A stretch of 64,000 bases of DNA, taken from contig JAKOVW010000032.1 in the NCBI GenBank assembly GCA_029781865.1, positions 1 through 64,000 of the forward strand, written 5' to 3'. Shown piece after piece: positions 54,389-63,751 of this stretch. The stretch is from Bacteroidota bacterium. Lineage in GTDB: Bacteria > Bacteroidota > Bacteroidia > Chitinophagales > Saprospiraceae. Below the pieces are notes generated by a model. It had not been told where the DNA came from. It made no database searches and saw only the letters and a program-made list of their open reading frames with translations. Numbering within the stretch: the stretch's first letter is position 1; each line of letters begins with the position of its first letter. The position numbers and the translations under genes were made by a program.

Positions 54389-55971
54389 TGCAACATTCTA
54401 CATTAACGCTAATCCTAATTTCAATAATAACATTTGCGTTAAACGCACAACGAAATGTTATTCTTATTATCGCAGATGATTTAGGAACTGATTATTGTGG
54501 ATTCTATGAAAACCATAAAGATACCGTGGCCATGCCAAATATTCGCATGTTGTTGAGTTCGGGTATCCGCTTCAAAAATGCCTGGTCCAATCCACTTTGT
54601 TCGCCCACCAGAGCTGGTGCACTTACAGGAAGATATAGCTTTAGAACAGGTGTGGGAGACGCGGTTGGCGGTGCCGGATCTGCAGTTTTAGATACTTCCG
54701 AATTGACAATACCAAAACTCTTGAACAAATTTGCACCGAATGGAATTGCCAAAGCACATATTGGCAAGTGGCATTTGCATCTGGATAAACCAACTACAAA
54801 TTACATCTTTCCAAATAAAATGGGATATGATCATTTTGAAGGAAATTTCACCGGTGTCTTAGCTGATTATTACAATTGGACAAAAGTTACAAATGGCGTT
54901 GCAAATAAAATTACTAATTACGCTACTACGGAAACAGTAGACAATGCAATAACATGGATAAAATCACAAAGAAATAAGCCATTTTTTATATGGCTAGCGT
55001 TTAATGCCCCACACACACCTTATCATTTGCCACCTTCCACATTACATTCTGATACCACTCTGAGTGGCACAGCTAATGACATTGCTGCAAATCCTAAATC
55101 TTATTTTAAAGCTTCGCTTGAAGCATTAGATCACGAAACGGGTAGATTATTTGACACCTTAAAGTCCTTGCAAAAATGGGATAGTACAGACTTTATATTC
55201 ATTGGCGACAATGGCGACGACCCCAACGTTGCACAAAATTCAGGTAGCGCAAAGGGCAGTATTTATCAGGAAGGGGTGAATGTCCCATTTATCATTTCAG
55301 GTCCGTCGGTGGTAAACCCAAACCGAAGTAGTGATGCGCTGGTAAACACCCATGATTTGTTTGCCACCATTTTGGAACTATTTGGCTTTTCCAATTGGCA
55401 AACGGAAATACCTTTCAATAAGCAAGTAGACAGCAAAAGTATTTTTCCCATATTACGAAATGAAGTCATCGATATTCGACCCTGGATATTTACAGAAGTA
55501 TTTAAAAATCCAACAGTAGGAGGAGATGGTAAAGCAATGCGAAATAAAAATTACAAGCTTCTTGATTTTGACAACGGGACGCAAAAGTTTTTTAATCTGA
55601 CAGCTGATCCAATTGAAAACAATAATCTACTTGCCCGAATACTAAGCACTGATGAATATTCGAATTACAACTACTTATGTAACGAAATGACCATTTTGCT
55701 TGGTGATAACAGATTTTGCTCGATTCCGTCAAATACTAATGAAGAAAAGACTTCCAAATTCTTTCTTGTGCATCCAAATCCTTTCAATAGCTTCATTACT
55801 ATCAATCCTTTACACGGTAATGAAGTTTTTTATATTTATAATTCAATTGGAAATTTAATTTTTAATGGCAATAAAATTGCAAATTATAATTTCTCTACCT
55901 TGAATAAGGGAATTTATTTTCTAAAAATAATCGGCGAAAAAACAGAAATAATTAAATTGGTAAAAGAATAA
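54388..55971 (+). CDS. Secreted sulfatase with T9SS domain (copy 2)
   Basis: The 527-residue protein is similar to the sulfatase at 43965 along its length. It has VILIIADDLGTDYCGFY, the active-site motif NPLCSPTRAGALTGR with the normal C-x-P-x-R, GKWHLH, FIGDNGDD and a T9SS tail (FLVHPNPFNSFITI). The Cys is a candidate for formylglycine conversion, although no anaerobic or FGE-type maturase gene is in the window. The start overlaps the DUF1566-type gene by one base, so it is the last gene of the second block. It would release sulfate from a secreted or environmental polymer. Confidence 0.92.
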   Translation: MQHSTLTLILISIITFALNAQRNVILIIADDLGTDYCGFYENHKDTVAMPNIRMLLSSGIRFKNAWSNPLCSPTRAGALTGRYSFRTGVGDAVGGAGSAVLDTSELTIPKLLNKFAPNGIAKAHIGKWHLHLDKPTTNYIFPNKMGYDHFEGNFTGVLADYYNWTKVTNGVANKITNYATTETVDNAITWIKSQRNKPFFIWLAFNAPHTPYHLPPSTLHSDTTLSGTANDIAANPKSYFKASLEALDHETGRLFDTLKSLQKWDSTDFIFIGDNGDDPNVAQNSGSAKGSIYQEGVNVPFIISGPSVVNPNRSSDALVNTHDLFATILELFGFSNWQTEIPFNKQVDSKSIFPILRNEVIDIRPWIFTEVFKNPTVGGDGKAMRNKNYKLLDFDNGTQKFFNLTADPIENNNLLARILSTDEYSNYNYLCNEMTILLGDNRFCSIPSNTNEEKTSKFFLVHPNPFNSFITINPLHGNEVFYIYNSIGNLIFNGNKIANYNFSTLNKGIYFLKIIGEKTEIIKLVKE

Positions 55972-56343
55972 TACTAACCGCCAATCATATTACAAGTTGT
56001 TCTTACGGGTTTCAAATGATACCAGCACCTCAACACGGTTAAAATAAAATCTTATTTGCTTTTATTTTCACTTGCTGTTTATGATCAAATGCTACATAAT
56101 TAGATCTCTTAAAAGAAGACTACACCAAATCGAATATATCGAATGCCACTACTATTTATTGGCCATTAAAAATTCTTTCAAAAGTTGAATGTTGAATTCC
56201 GATTTGAAGTATTTAATTCAAGTCTTTCCTGAAAAATACTCTAATTTTGCATAGTTCATACTAAAATGCAGAGTATTTCTTTTAGTTGTAACTTGAATAA
56301 ATTCCAATGAATAAATTTTGCTCTAAGTATAAATAGACATAAC
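55972..56343. other. Intergenic region before the giant propeller gene
   Basis: AT-rich, no gene seen. TAATTTTG at 56242-56249 fits the -7 consensus but lies 94 bases before the next ATG and has no clear -33 partner. Confidence 0.35.
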
Positions 56344-59300
56344 ATGAATAAAATAATTAAATTTATTTGTATTACTTTTCTAATTTATTCAATCTCCATA
56401 CAGATAAGTAATTCACAACAATTTATAGAAAAAACAGAACCCACGAAAGATATATTCGCTTTTACAAAAAAAGATCATTCTTCCACAAGTTGGTATCAGG
56501 AAATGCAATCCGCTCATCCCAATGTTTTGAAAGCAGAAACAGACTTTAATCAGTATTTTAAGATTCATTCAAAAGAGTCCAGTAAACAAAAAAAACTATT
56601 TCTAAGGTGGCTACAAACCGCAAGACTTAGTATGGATGCTGATGGTAGCTCTATTCCCTATTTTATTAATCCTACGACAAAATCAGGAATCAACTCCAGA
56701 TCTGCCAGAACCTGGAGAATGATTGGCCCTAATTATGCAGCTAAAACAACCTGCGGCACGAGCTCCTCACTATCCGGAGGATTTTGCGACCGGGTTTACA
56801 TTAATCCTAAGAACACAAAAAATTTATTTGCCGGTTATTCCTACGGAGGATTATGGGTGAGTGTTGATCAGGGAGCTACATGGGAACTTACCGACTCCGA
56901 CTTTAGCAATGGCACCAACACTTATGCAAACCGGGACTATTATTATGGAGATATTGAATCAAGCAAGATAGATTCAAGTCTTATTTATGCATGTACAGAG
57001 GCCGGGCTGTTAAAAAGCACCAACTCTGGTTTAAACTGGACAATGTGTCCACAATTGAACAGAATGGCAAGCCCCAATATACGTCCCTATTTTCTTGCTT
57101 TGTCGACCACAAACCCGTCTCTTTTGTTGGCTAGCTTCGGACGAAAAATATTTCAATCAAAGGATGGCGGAAACACCTGGATACTATCCTTTGACAACTC
57201 CTCCGGCGGATCGAATCATTACTACACATCACAATACAACAATAACTCAACTTTCGGGATTTATGACAGAACATATAATTTTTTTGGAATCGAAGCGGAT
57301 CATAACAATGCAAATACATTTTATTTAGGTATGTGGAATGCAAATAACGAAGCATGTATTTATAAATCAACAGATGCGGGCACAACTTTTAGTTTATTGC
57401 TCAATTTGAATCTGAAGTTGAACCGAAAAATGCCGGATAATTTAATTTTTCAAACGATTCCTGCACAACCAGATCGCCTTTATGTATATCCTCAATTCGC
57501 ATCAGATACTTTATATGTATTTTCAGATTCCGGTGCGCTGATCAGAAAAACAAAAATAGGCACTACGGTAGAAGCATCGGATATCAATTGGTTGAATGAA
57601 AAAAGCATGTACACCGGATTTTATGGCGCAAGTTCAATTATGAAATCCGAAGATGGCGCGGTATCTTTTATTGACAAAACCAGTGGATACGGAGGATGTC
57701 CAAAATATGTTCATCCTGACGTTAGATCCCTGGACGTGGTTGGTAATATTGTACTTATTGGTACTGATGGAGGCATTTCTTTGTCTACAGATTCTATGAA
57801 TACTATCCACACCATTGGACGAGAAATTTCTTCGATTGACCTCTGGGGATTTTCCTCCTCTCCAAAATCGGATATCGCTTCCGCAGGATGTGATCATGGA
57901 CCGACAAAAATCAGAAGATATGATGGTGACAATGGATGGTATTCCATGGGCGGTGGAGATGCCGGTCAAACATCGGTAAACCAGTCTAATGACCGGTGGA
58001 TTTATTTTGATCATGGCTATGGAATCTTCAAAACCGAACTGGATACAAATTATAATCTGGTAAATACCGTCGGTATAAATCCCGGTATAAGTTTACATCG
58101 AGCTGAATTTCACCCTAACTTTTTTCAAGTGGCTTATGGAATATCCGGCACACAAGTAAAAATGTCCAGGGATAATTTTACAAACTTTCATTTGTTTTAC
58201 GATTTCGGAAAAACCGTTAATGTATTTAAAGTTTCACAGCAGGATACATTGATCATGTATGCTTTATTAAGCAATAGCACTCTTCAGAAATCAATAGATG
58301 GCGGAAAAACATGGTCAAATATAACGCCAGGCAATGCAGCTTCAAATGGACAAAAAAATATGGTTGATATTACTTTAGGAGACAACCCAATGGAACTATG
58401 GGCTGCGTATGGCAATGTACAAAATACCGCCAAGGTTTTAAAATCCATTGACGGGGGAATTTCCTGGATAAATATTACAACACCAAATCTTCCGCTTACA
58501 CCGGTATCTGAAATTGTATACCAACGTGGAACAAATGGCGGAGTGTATTTAGCCTTTGCAGGACAATCCGGTGTTTGGTATCGAAATAATTCACTTCCGG
58601 AATGGAAGCAATTGGGAACTGGCCTGGCCATGATTGGCTATGTTACCCATATTTATACTGTTCCTGCAAAAAATAAATTCCGCATGGGTACTTCCAGAGG
58701 AGCATGGGAACATAATTTATATGAAGAGTCATTATTGCCCGTTGCTAATTTTTCATGCGACAACAATGTGAGCAAATGTCCCTTAACCCCAATATCTTTT
58801 TATGAAAATTGCGCCCATTCATCAGGAACTGCCTTATTCCAATGGAGTTTTCCGGGAGGCAATCCATCCAGTTCAACCATTGCTAATCCCCGCGTTCGAT
58901 ATAAAACACCCGGCCAATACCCCGTTTTTTTAACCATCACAGATGAATTCGGCCATTCAAATACAAAGACTTTAATAAATTTCATCCAGGTCGAAAAATC
59001 GATTTGCTCAGCGGATACAACTGCAGACGTTATGCTGGATCTTCCAAGAGGAGTAACGACCCGTATTCCCTTGTCTCCTGTAGAAATAAGAGGTAATGAA
59101 TTTACGATTACGACCTGGGTTAAATTGAAAGGTTTACAAAATAGTTTTGCTCAGATTATCAGCACGAATGCACCGAATACCCGATTTGGCTTAGGCTTTT
59201 CCTTTCAGGGATACAAACCAAATACAAATTTGATATTCACCCTGGATGGAGTTGGATATGGAATCACTTCCAATATCGACATGGACACCACCGGCTGGCA

Positions 59301-60735
59301 CCATATAGCAATAACGTATTCTGCGAATAATATTAAAATCTATTTGGATGGAAACTCTCCATGGATATACAATGGCTCTTTCGGTCCGGTGGATTTTAGT
59401 AAAACTAACTTTTGGATCAATAATGACATTCATAATCAGGGTGGTGATTTTCATGGGCAATTGGATGAACTTTGTTTTTACGACCGATTATTGACCCAGG
59501 AAGAAATCAGGGAAAAGATACATCTTGTAAAAAATCCATCCACAGAAAATGGCTTAAAAACATACTATCAATTTAATCAATACGATTATCAGCAATCCAT
59601 CATGTATGAAATCGTTTCTGGTATGAGTACTTCTATCTCCGGTGATTTGATAACAGAATCTCCAATTCCGGTTGCATCAGGAAGTTTCCACCGGATTCCA
59701 TTTGTAACCAATGGGTATAGCGATTTCTCTAATGCAGGAATTAAACTTAATTTCCCTTCCGGTATAGCACCGGAAGGAGAAATGGTTGCAACCCGTTTGA
59801 ATGCAAAACCATCCGGTTCTCCGAATGGCATTCAATCTCTTTCCAATTATTATTGGGTCATCCGAAATTGGGGCAAGCAATCAATTACAACTCCAACACT
59901 GATTGCTTTTTCTTCATTAGGAAATGCGACCAATATAAATTTAAAATATCCGGAGTTAAGTCATCGTCTGTTTAAAAGAACTGCAAATGACTTTGGAAGT
60001 TCATGGGGCAATTCAATTGCAGATCCCGACTCTTTGACGACCACAAACAATGGTACTGCATTTTATGGAGTGTCGACTAATTTAAAATCTTTCGGTCAAT
60101 TTGTAATCGGTTCAGTGATCTGTGATGCCCGTAAAGACAGCATATCCATTTGCCACGGAGACAGCCTTCTCATTAATGGAACTTATCGAAAGTATCCAGG
60201 GAGTTATTTTGATCGATATACCAATACAACGAATTGCGACAGTATTATTGAAACAGTACTTGATATTAAACCTGCTATTGATACAATTATAACTGTATCG
60301 GGAAATAACTTAATCGCCCATGGAAGTCCAGGAACATATTATCAATGGTTGGACTGCAATGACGGGCTGCGTGCAATTCCAGGAGAAACGAATAGTGCAT
60401 TTCACTCAATGCAAAACGGAAACTACGCAGTTGCTCTCGATTTAAATGGCTGCATGGATACTTCTTCCTGCTATCAAATCATGTTTGTTGGTACTGATAA
60501 AAATATTGATTTATCAAAAGACATCTCTATTTATCCTAATCCAGGAAACGGCTTATTTACAGTAGAAACGAAATTGAGACCTATTAAAAAGTATTCGATC
60601 ACCGATATAGCGGGTAAAGAAATATGGATAGGATTTCCTAATCAGAAGTATTTTATATTTGATATCACACCACTTGCCAATGGAATGTATTTTATAAAAT
60701 TGAATGAATTTGTATTCAAACTTATTAAAAATTAA
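56344..60735 (+). CDS. Giant secreted propeller/PKD/LamG protein with T9SS domain
   Basis: The 1463-residue protein has a signal peptide (about 1-24, SNSQ). A sortilin-like propeller covers about 120-790, with Asp-box-like motifs SVDQGATW, SKDGGNTW, STDAGTTF, SIDGGKTW and SIDGGISW. A PKD-like domain begins near 797 (FQWSFPGGNPSSSTIANPRV, LTITDEFGH). A LamG/concanavalin-like domain begins near 919 (FTITTWVKL, GWHHIAITYSANNIKIYLDG, GQLDELCFYDRLLTQEEI). A Cys-containing segment and a T9SS tail (near 1395, ISIYPNPGNGLFTVE) follow. It probably binds or cleaves extracellular polymers or proteins, but no catalytic residues can be assigned. Confidence 0.87.
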   Translation: MNKIIKFICITFLIYSISIQISNSQQFIEKTEPTKDIFAFTKKDHSSTSWYQEMQSAHPNVLKAETDFNQYFKIHSKESSKQKKLFLRWLQTARLSMDADGSSIPYFINPTTKSGINSRSARTWRMIGPNYAAKTTCGTSSSLSGGFCDRVYINPKNTKNLFAGYSYGGLWVSVDQGATWELTDSDFSNGTNTYANRDYYYGDIESSKIDSSLIYACTEAGLLKSTNSGLNWTMCPQLNRMASPNIRPYFLALSTTNPSLLLASFGRKIFQSKDGGNTWILSFDNSSGGSNHYYTSQYNNNSTFGIYDRTYNFFGIEADHNNANTFYLGMWNANNEACIYKSTDAGTTFSLLLNLNLKLNRKMPDNLIFQTIPAQPDRLYVYPQFASDTLYVFSDSGALIRKTKIGTTVEASDINWLNEKSMYTGFYGASSIMKSEDGAVSFIDKTSGYGGCPKYVHPDVRSLDVVGNIVLIGTDGGISLSTDSMNTIHTIGREISSIDLWGFSSSPKSDIASAGCDHGPTKIRRYDGDNGWYSMGGGDAGQTSVNQSNDRWIYFDHGYGIFKTELDTNYNLVNTVGINPGISLHRAEFHPNFFQVAYGISGTQVKMSRDNFTNFHLFYDFGKTVNVFKVSQQDTLIMYALLSNSTLQKSIDGGKTWSNITPGNAASNGQKNMVDITLGDNPMELWAAYGNVQNTAKVLKSIDGGISWINITTPNLPLTPVSEIVYQRGTNGGVYLAFAGQSGVWYRNNSLPEWKQLGTGLAMIGYVTHIYTVPAKNKFRMGTSRGAWEHNLYEESLLPVANFSCDNNVSKCPLTPISFYENCAHSSGTALFQWSFPGGNPSSSTIANPRVRYKTPGQYPVFLTITDEFGHSNTKTLINFIQVEKSICSADTTADVMLDLPRGVTTRIPLSPVEIRGNEFTITTWVKLKGLQNSFAQIISTNAPNTRFGLGFSFQGYKPNTNLIFTLDGVGYGITSNIDMDTTGWHHIAITYSANNIKIYLDGNSPWIYNGSFGPVDFSKTNFWINNDIHNQGGDFHGQLDELCFYDRLLTQEEIREKIHLVKNPSTENGLKTYYQFNQYDYQQSIMYEIVSGMSTSISGDLITESPIPVASGSFHRIPFVTNGYSDFSNAGIKLNFPSGIAPEGEMVATRLNAKPSGSPNGIQSLSNYYWVIRNWGKQSITTPTLIAFSSLGNATNINLKYPELSHRLFKRTANDFGSSWGNSIADPDSLTTTNNGTAFYGVSTNLKSFGQFVIGSVICDARKDSISICHGDSLLINGTYRKYPGSYFDRYTNTTNCDSIIETVLDIKPAIDTIITVSGNNLIAHGSPGTYYQWLDCNDGLRAIPGETNSAFHSMQNGNYAVALDLNGCMDTSSCYQIMFVGTDKNIDLSKDISIYPNPGNGLFTVETKLRPIKKYSITDIAGKEIWIGFPNQKYFIFDITPLANGMYFIKLNEFVFKLIKN

Positions 60736-60821
60736 TTATGCATTTTTAATATTTCATCTACAATTCCGATATACGGACTAAGTCAAGATTTGTCCATCTT
60801 AATGATAATAAATATAAATTT

Positions 60822-61643
60822 ATGAATGAAATATTCGGTTTCGATGCCTTCTCCCCAAAAGAAATTGCAAGCAGGGTTGAAAATACAGGTATCGCAAAGG
60901 CACGATTACCCTTGCTCAAGATGATTTTACTGGGCATTCTTGCGGGAGCATTTATTGGACTTGGTGCCATGTTTTCAGTGATCGTTAGTTCAGATCCAAC
61001 TATACCTTTTGGAATCAGCCGGGTATTTAGCGGCCTGGTATTTTCTCTGGGATTAATACTCGTTGTGGTGGCCGGAGCTGAGCTATTCACAGGCAATAAT
61101 TTAATTGTCATGGCATGGGCGGATAACAAGCTCAGCGGTGCAGAAGTTCTTAGAAACTGGTTAATCGTATGTGTTTCCAATTTTATCGGTGCGGGCGGGA
61201 TCGCTTTTCTGATTTATTTATCCAAGCATCCGGATTTAAACCAACAAGGCATTGCAATGCAATATTTGAAAATTGCATCTGCCAAATGCAGCATTCCATT
61301 TATGAATGCTTTTTTCAGTGGAGTAATGTGCAATGTACTGGTATGCCTGGCAGTTTGGATGTCGCAGGCAGGGAGAAGCGTAATTGATAAAGTCATCGTT
61401 ATTGTATTTCCCATTACGGCATTTGTTGCTGCCGGATTTGAGCACAGTATTGCGAACATGTATTTTATTCCAATGGGGATTTTTCTAAAAAATGATTATC
61501 CTGGTATTGCCGGAGCAGAACTTATTTCTGTATTTGGGATGTTTAAAAATTTGCTACCTGTAATTTTAGGCAATTTATGTGGAGGTAGTGTATTAGTTGC
61601 TTTACTGTATTTCCTTATCTACAGAGATATGGAAAAGAACTAA
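60822..61643 (+). CDS. Formate/nitrite transporter (FNT) family channel
   Basis: The 273-residue protein has six transmembrane helices of the aquaporin-like FNT fold. Signature segments are GAFIGLGAMFSVIV, VVVAGAELFTGNN, GVMCNVLVCLAVW and GFEHSIANMYFIPMG, where the His lines the pore in relatives such as FocA and NirC. It would conduct small monovalent anions (formate, nitrite, hydrosulfide or similar) across the inner membrane. The substrate cannot be chosen from the sequence, and there is no formate lyase or nitrite reductase gene beside it. Confidence 0.93.
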   Translation: MNEIFGFDAFSPKEIASRVENTGIAKARLPLLKMILLGILAGAFIGLGAMFSVIVSSDPTIPFGISRVFSGLVFSLGLILVVVAGAELFTGNNLIVMAWADNKLSGAEVLRNWLIVCVSNFIGAGGIAFLIYLSKHPDLNQQGIAMQYLKIASAKCSIPFMNAFFSGVMCNVLVCLAVWMSQAGRSVIDKVIVIVFPITAFVAAGFEHSIANMYFIPMGIFLKNDYPGIAGAELISVFGMFKNLLPVILGNLCGGSVLVALLYFLIYRDMEKN

Positions 61644-61698
61644 ATCGTTTTCATTTTAATTAATTCTACCCATGCAACTATTGGGTATTAAGAATCAA

Positions 61699-62172
61699 TC
61701 AGATTATCAATCGAATCCAAAGAATTGGCAACAACAACCAAATCAATATTACGAATTCAATTGTGTATTTAAAGGTCAGATTCCAAAAACGTTTCATGGC
61801 TATTTTCACAAGTAAGGCCAGTGGCCAGGCCAACGGGATTACAATGGACATTAGTATGGCCATTGGCCACATCATATCACCGGATAACTTTCGTTCCGGT
61901 AATAAGTGAACAAATTGATATACGCTAATTAATACTCCACCCGGCAAGCCTAAAAGTGGAACAATACTTAAAAACGCAGCTATGCAGGCCCATATCCCCC
62001 ATTTTATTAATCGCATGGACTCCTGATCCGATTTTGACCGAAGCATATCCCGGATCCGAAAGCGTATTCTTTGCTCTTCAATGATCTGAGCATTTTCGGA
62101 TTTGAATTGCAAAAAACCGAATACCGGAAATAGCAAATAGGCAACAAAAATAAAAAACATAAAAAAGATCAT
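61699..62172 (-). CDS. Four-helix membrane protein of unknown function
   Basis: The 157-residue protein has about four hydrophobic helices: IFFMFFIFVAYLLFPVFGFL (1-20), WGIWACIAAFLSIVPLLGLP, MMWPMAILMSIVIPLAWPLALLV and FVILIWLLLPILWIRLII. A charged loop (IIEEQRIRFRIRDMLRSKSD) lies after the first. I recognise no family. It is convergent with the FNT gene and transcribed alone. Confidence 0.65.
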   Translation of the reverse strand: MIFFMFFIFVAYLLFPVFGFLQFKSENAQIIEEQRIRFRIRDMLRSKSDQESMRLIKWGIWACIAAFLSIVPLLGLPGGVLISVYQFVHLLPERKLSGDMMWPMAILMSIVIPLAWPLALLVKIAMKRFWNLTFKYTIEFVILIWLLLPILWIRLII

Positions 62173-62298
62173 ATTGCTTGCTTTTTACTAAACCGTTAGA
62201 AATCTAACCTTGGGCTAATTTAAACTGTTCTATTTAATGGTCATAAATTTCGTGATTAATTTATATCCTCAATCCTTTTCTTTCCATAAACCATGACA

Positions 62299-62327
62299 TT
62301 GAAAAACGAAAATATTCATTACTTTTG
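62299..62327 (+). promoter_or_regulatory. Candidate promoter of the 62424 gene
   Basis: TTG at 62299-62301 and TACTTTTG at 62320-62327 are 18 bases apart, near the Bacteroidota -33/-7 spacing. The ATG follows 96 bases after the -7 box. Confidence 0.4.
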
Positions 62328-62423
62328 GCCCTTTAAATAAGCCTTTCATATTTGCATTTAATTAATTGATGCTAACTGAATTTACATTTAAAAAATCTAA
62401 ATTAAATACTCAAACTGAAATCT

Positions 62424-63467
62424 ATGAAAAATTTTTACTTAACTCTATTTATTAGTTCTATCCTTTGTGCGGCCTGTTATTCTCAAAATGTACTCATTGA
62501 AGATTTCGACTTTACACCTGCAGATAGTCTTGAAAATTCAGGCCAATGGAATCGAAGCGGTATAAATACCGAATATAATATAAAAATAGTTTCCCCCGGT
62601 CTTGAGTATCCGAATTACGTTGGTTCTGGAATTGGAAAAAGTTGTTTGCTTGCCAATGAAGGAAACGGAGATATTGTTTTTAGAAATTTCAGTTCATCCA
62701 TAACTACAGGCTCAGCTTATATGTCATTTTTAATTCGCGTGGATAGTCTTCCTGACACTTTCACACAAGGATATTGCATCTCCTTTAATCCGAATACCGG
62801 AGGCACCAATCTCAATACGGCATTGCACATAAAAAAGTTATCCGCATCAAGTTTCGATTTTGGAGTCCGGAAACTCAGTTCTGTGAAATACACTAATTCA
62901 ACTTATAGTATTAATAAGACTTATTTAATTGTCTTAAAATATTCCATTATACCCGGCACAAGCAATGACTCATCCAGCCTATATATTTTTGCAAACGGAG
63001 TGCCCAATAGCGAACCTAATGCTCCTATCGCTTCGACGATTGAAGGGGATGATTATACTGGTCAAGGTTCCGTGTATTTAAATAATAACTATGCTCAAAA
63101 TGGCTTACAAGGCTGTCATATCTTAATCGATGGAATACGGGTAGGAAACTCCTGGACAACCAGTGTTTTAGCCATGTTATCTTCTGTTTCATCCGGTGGA
63201 TCCAAATTCCAACTACAACATGAGATTTATCCTAATCCCTTACAAGATAATACCGTTATTAAATATCAGATTCCGGAAAAAGGATTGGTCCAAATCCAGA
63301 TTATTAATTCAGCAGGAATTATATACGCTGATCTTTTGCGTGAAATACAGGAAAGTGGTAGCCATGAATTGATTTGGAATAGAGACAACTTGCCTGCGGG
63401 AATGTACTACTGCAAAATACAATTCAATCATTCTGAAATCAGCAATAAGAAGTTATTGATTCAATGA
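62424..63467 (+). CDS. Secreted protein with T9SS sorting domain
   Basis: The 347-residue protein has a signal peptide (about 1-20, AACYSQ). A beta-rich region has a concanavalin/LamG-like appearance (VLIEDFDFTPADSLENSGQW, SAYMSFLIRVDSLPDTF, YLIVLKYSIIPG, LYIFANG). The T9SS/FlgD-like C-terminus contains HEIYPNPLQDNTVIKYQIP and LPAGMYYCKIQFNH. No catalytic motif is visible. Probably a surface-bound polysaccharide-binding protein; that role is inference. Confidence 0.82.
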   Translation: MKNFYLTLFISSILCAACYSQNVLIEDFDFTPADSLENSGQWNRSGINTEYNIKIVSPGLEYPNYVGSGIGKSCLLANEGNGDIVFRNFSSSITTGSAYMSFLIRVDSLPDTFTQGYCISFNPNTGGTNLNTALHIKKLSASSFDFGVRKLSSVKYTNSTYSINKTYLIVLKYSIIPGTSNDSSSLYIFANGVPNSEPNAPIASTIEGDDYTGQGSVYLNNNYAQNGLQGCHILIDGIRVGNSWTTSVLAMLSSVSSGGSKFQLQHEIYPNPLQDNTVIKYQIPEKGLVQIQIINSAGIIYADLLREIQESGSHELIWNRDNLPAGMYYCKIQFNHSEISNKKLLIQ

Positions 63468-63751
63468 GCCATTGAACATGGGATTATTGAAATCCATTCT
63501 TCAGATATAAACGAAAATAAAAGAATGGGTTAATTTGTACGCAGTATTTCTTTTGCATGTATTGTTTAATCTACACGCTTAAAAAAATGTGTGATATCTT
63601 AAACTTTATTATCGCTTTACGAATTTTGAGCACATAAAATGATCTGAATTTATATAAGCGTACGCGATAGGCACATCACATGTTAATTTATATGCCTGAT
63701 TAAATTGATTACAGTAATATACCAGAAATGAACAAAATTCAAGACAAGCAA

